Shown here piece by piece: positions 6,409-7,450 of a stretch of 7,450 bases of DNA (position 1 is its first letter; the number at the start of each line of letters is the position of its first letter). The stretch is from an uncultured Rikenellaceae bacterium (GTDB lineage: Bacteria > Bacteroidota > Bacteroidia > Bacteroidales > Rikenellaceae). Both the position numbers and the translations under genes were made by a program. The stretch lies in assembly GCA_947038135.1 (NCBI GenBank), contig CAMQVM010000070.1, positions 1-7,450 of the forward strand, read 5' to 3'. Under the pieces are notes generated by a model that saw only the letters and a program-made list of their open reading frames with translations, was not told the DNA's origin and made no database searches.

Positions 6409-7450
6409 CTAAACAGACACGCAGCGAGTGGAGAAGCCACAATACCGAGCGTCGTTGTACACGCCTGAGCTCGTAGGGTAGACGTAGAGGCTGCACGCGC
6501 TGCTACCGTAAGGAGCAGTAGACCAGTAGACGCCGATCACGTTGGTAGAGTAGTTAGAGTACCCAACCATAGGAAGAAATACTCCGCTGTACTCGACGAA
6601 TGATGGTATCGTGCCATCGGCGGTGATAGTCTTCGTTAATGTCGATAATAAGTATACTCTGAACCTACTGTGGCGAACCTGGGTATTTATTAAGGTGATT
6701 TCTGCATTGCCTGACTTTCTCTCGTCCGGTAAACGCCATGTCCCTGCTCCTGTTCCCAAACTTAATGTGTCACACGCTGTGTAAGCACTTGCCATATTGG
6801 TTCCTGCGTCTGGGGTATGGGCGTAATATTCACCAGCTATAGCTGAGATCGCTGGAAGCTGCTTAACCCAGGTGGCACTTGAACCGCCTTTCGATCCCTT
6901 AATGTAATCCGGGTGGTCAGTCTGGTTAGTAAAGTATTTATTCGCTGTTGGGTAAGCAACTGTTGGTAGTTTAGACCCTACGTTACGATCGGATACTTTG
7001 AGAGTTCCGATGGCAATGCTGTAATTCTCTGCTACTGTTGGTAACTTACAACTCGTTATTATCATTAAAGGCAATTTATAAGCAAATGAACTACCATTTA
7101 CTGTACCTACTACATATAAATTGCCCGAGATATCTTCATCACCTGGTGCAGTGCGGAAAGGGTAAAAATAAACTTTACTACCTATTACTTTCATTCCATT
7201 ATTTGGCTTATTCCAATTAACTACAATAGGCAATGTTGATGGTGCTGTAGCACTAGTTGTGATTACTGCATCCCAATCTTTATTAAATGTACTTGTTACA
7301 CTAGTAATAGTGTGCGTAGCTGATGTAACACCTAACAGAGTATGTACATCATAACCTGTTGCAACTGTACCATTAATACGGTCAGTATTACTTGCGCCTG
7401 CATAAAAACCCTCTACACGCTTTGCTGGCTTAACCTCAAAAGGGTCATTT
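6409..7450 (-). CDS. Secreted or surface protein with FISUMP/lectin-fold-like C-terminus, C-terminal part (5' end off-window)
   Basis: The frame is open from the right edge (first full codon 7447-7449) to TAG at 6409-6411, giving 346 visible residues. A TTG at 7231-7233 could be read as a start, but the frame continues 72 codons upstream with similar Ser/Thr-rich sequence, so the gene is truncated by the window. The visible N-terminal two thirds is rich in Thr, Ser, Val and Asn, as in Bacteroidota extracellular beta-proteins, and contains KLPTVA twice. The C-terminal part has TWRLPDERK, then VYWSTAPYGSSACSLYV, then GFSTRCVSV at the end. This is the order seen in FISUMP/DUF1566-like and C-type-lectin-fold modules. 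A fimbrillin or pilus-tip adhesin is a reasonable guess, but the N-terminus is needed. The last ~60 codons differ in codon choice from the rest. Confidence 0.85.
   Translation of the reverse strand, partial: NDPFEVKPAKRVEGFYAGASNTDRINGTVATGYDVHTLLGVTSATHTITSVTSTFNKDWDAVITTSATAPSTLPIVVNWNKPNNGMKVIGSKVYFYPFRTAPGDEDISGNLYVVGTVNGSSFAYKLPLMIITSCKLPTVAENYSIAIGTLKVSDRNVGSKLPTVAYPTANKYFTNQTDHPDYIKGSKGGSSATWVKQLPAISAIAGEYYAHTPDAGTNMASAYTACDTLSLGTGAGTWRLPDERKSGNAEITLINTQVRHSRFRVYLLSTLTKTITADGTIPSFVEYSGVFLPMVGYSNYSTNVIGVYWSTAPYGSSACSLYVYPTSSGVYNDARYCGFSTRCVSV
6412..6600 (-). other. Candidate DGR-type variable region at the 3' end of the surface-protein gene
   Basis: By my count 32 of the last 63 sense codons end in C in the form NNC: TAC 8, AGC 5, GTC 3, GGC 3, plus ATC, CTC, TGC, GAC, AAC and others. 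Tyrosine is TAC 8 and TAT 1 here, against roughly 8 and 6 in the rest of the visible gene. Mutagenesis of AAC codons in a DGR template gives such NNC codons at surface positions, while YWS and GFSxRCV framework residues stay fixed. The frame is intact and the segment ends at the stop codon, as for known variable regions. No template repeat or reverse transcriptase is in the window, so this is inference. Confidence 0.4.

Noticed and set aside
7038..7220. 60-codon open frame on the plus strand
   Set aside because: It is antisense to the surface-protein gene, has low-complexity composition and no recognisable motif.
7231..7233. TTG as the true start of the surface-protein gene
   Set aside because: The frame is open for 72 more codons to the window edge with the same Ser/Thr-rich character, and no signal peptide follows the TTG.

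Overview
The window looks like a chromosomal segment of an AT-rich member of the Bacteroidota, most likely Bacteroidales. The main evidence is the start of a SusC/RagA-type TonB-dependent receptor at the left edge. Supporting evidence is a secreted protein with a FISUMP-like C-terminus at the right edge, and start codons preceded by A/T-rich sequence rather than Shine-Dalgarno motifs. No tRNA, rRNA, CRISPR array or complete insertion sequence was seen.

Layout, left to right. (1) 1-429, minus: the N-terminal 143 residues of the receptor, running off the left edge. (2) 430-1286: a long AT-rich spacer with a 14-bp palindrome close to the receptor start, a perfect 19-bp hairpin and an intrinsic terminator. 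(3) 1287-2579, minus: a PLP enzyme of the threonine-synthase fold whose motifs fit cysteate synthase better than threonine synthase. In Bacteroidota this activity would supply cysteate for sulfonolipids (capnines). (4) 2580-2701: a 122-bp divergent promoter region. (5) 2702-4360 recN and 4395-5801 rmuC, plus strand, 34 bp apart, a likely DNA-repair operon. (6) 5802-6268: a non-coding spacer with direct repeats and two hairpins of the same design (7-bp stem, GTA triloop). (7) 6269-6312: a perfect 20-bp hairpin with T6 tracts on both strands, a bidirectional terminator between convergent genes. (8) 6409-7450, minus: the C-terminal 346 residues of a surface protein, running off the right edge.

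The most notable feature is the 3' end of that surface-protein gene. Its last ~60 codons are unusually rich in NNC codons, and they encode a YWS...GFSxRCV module of the C-type-lectin/FISUMP type. This is what a variable region of a diversity-generating retroelement (DGR) looks like after mutagenesis of AAC codons. No template repeat or reverse transcriptase is in the window, so this remains a hypothesis. The second notable feature is the likely cysteate synthase, which points to sulfonate-lipid metabolism. recN and rmuC are ordinary housekeeping repair genes.
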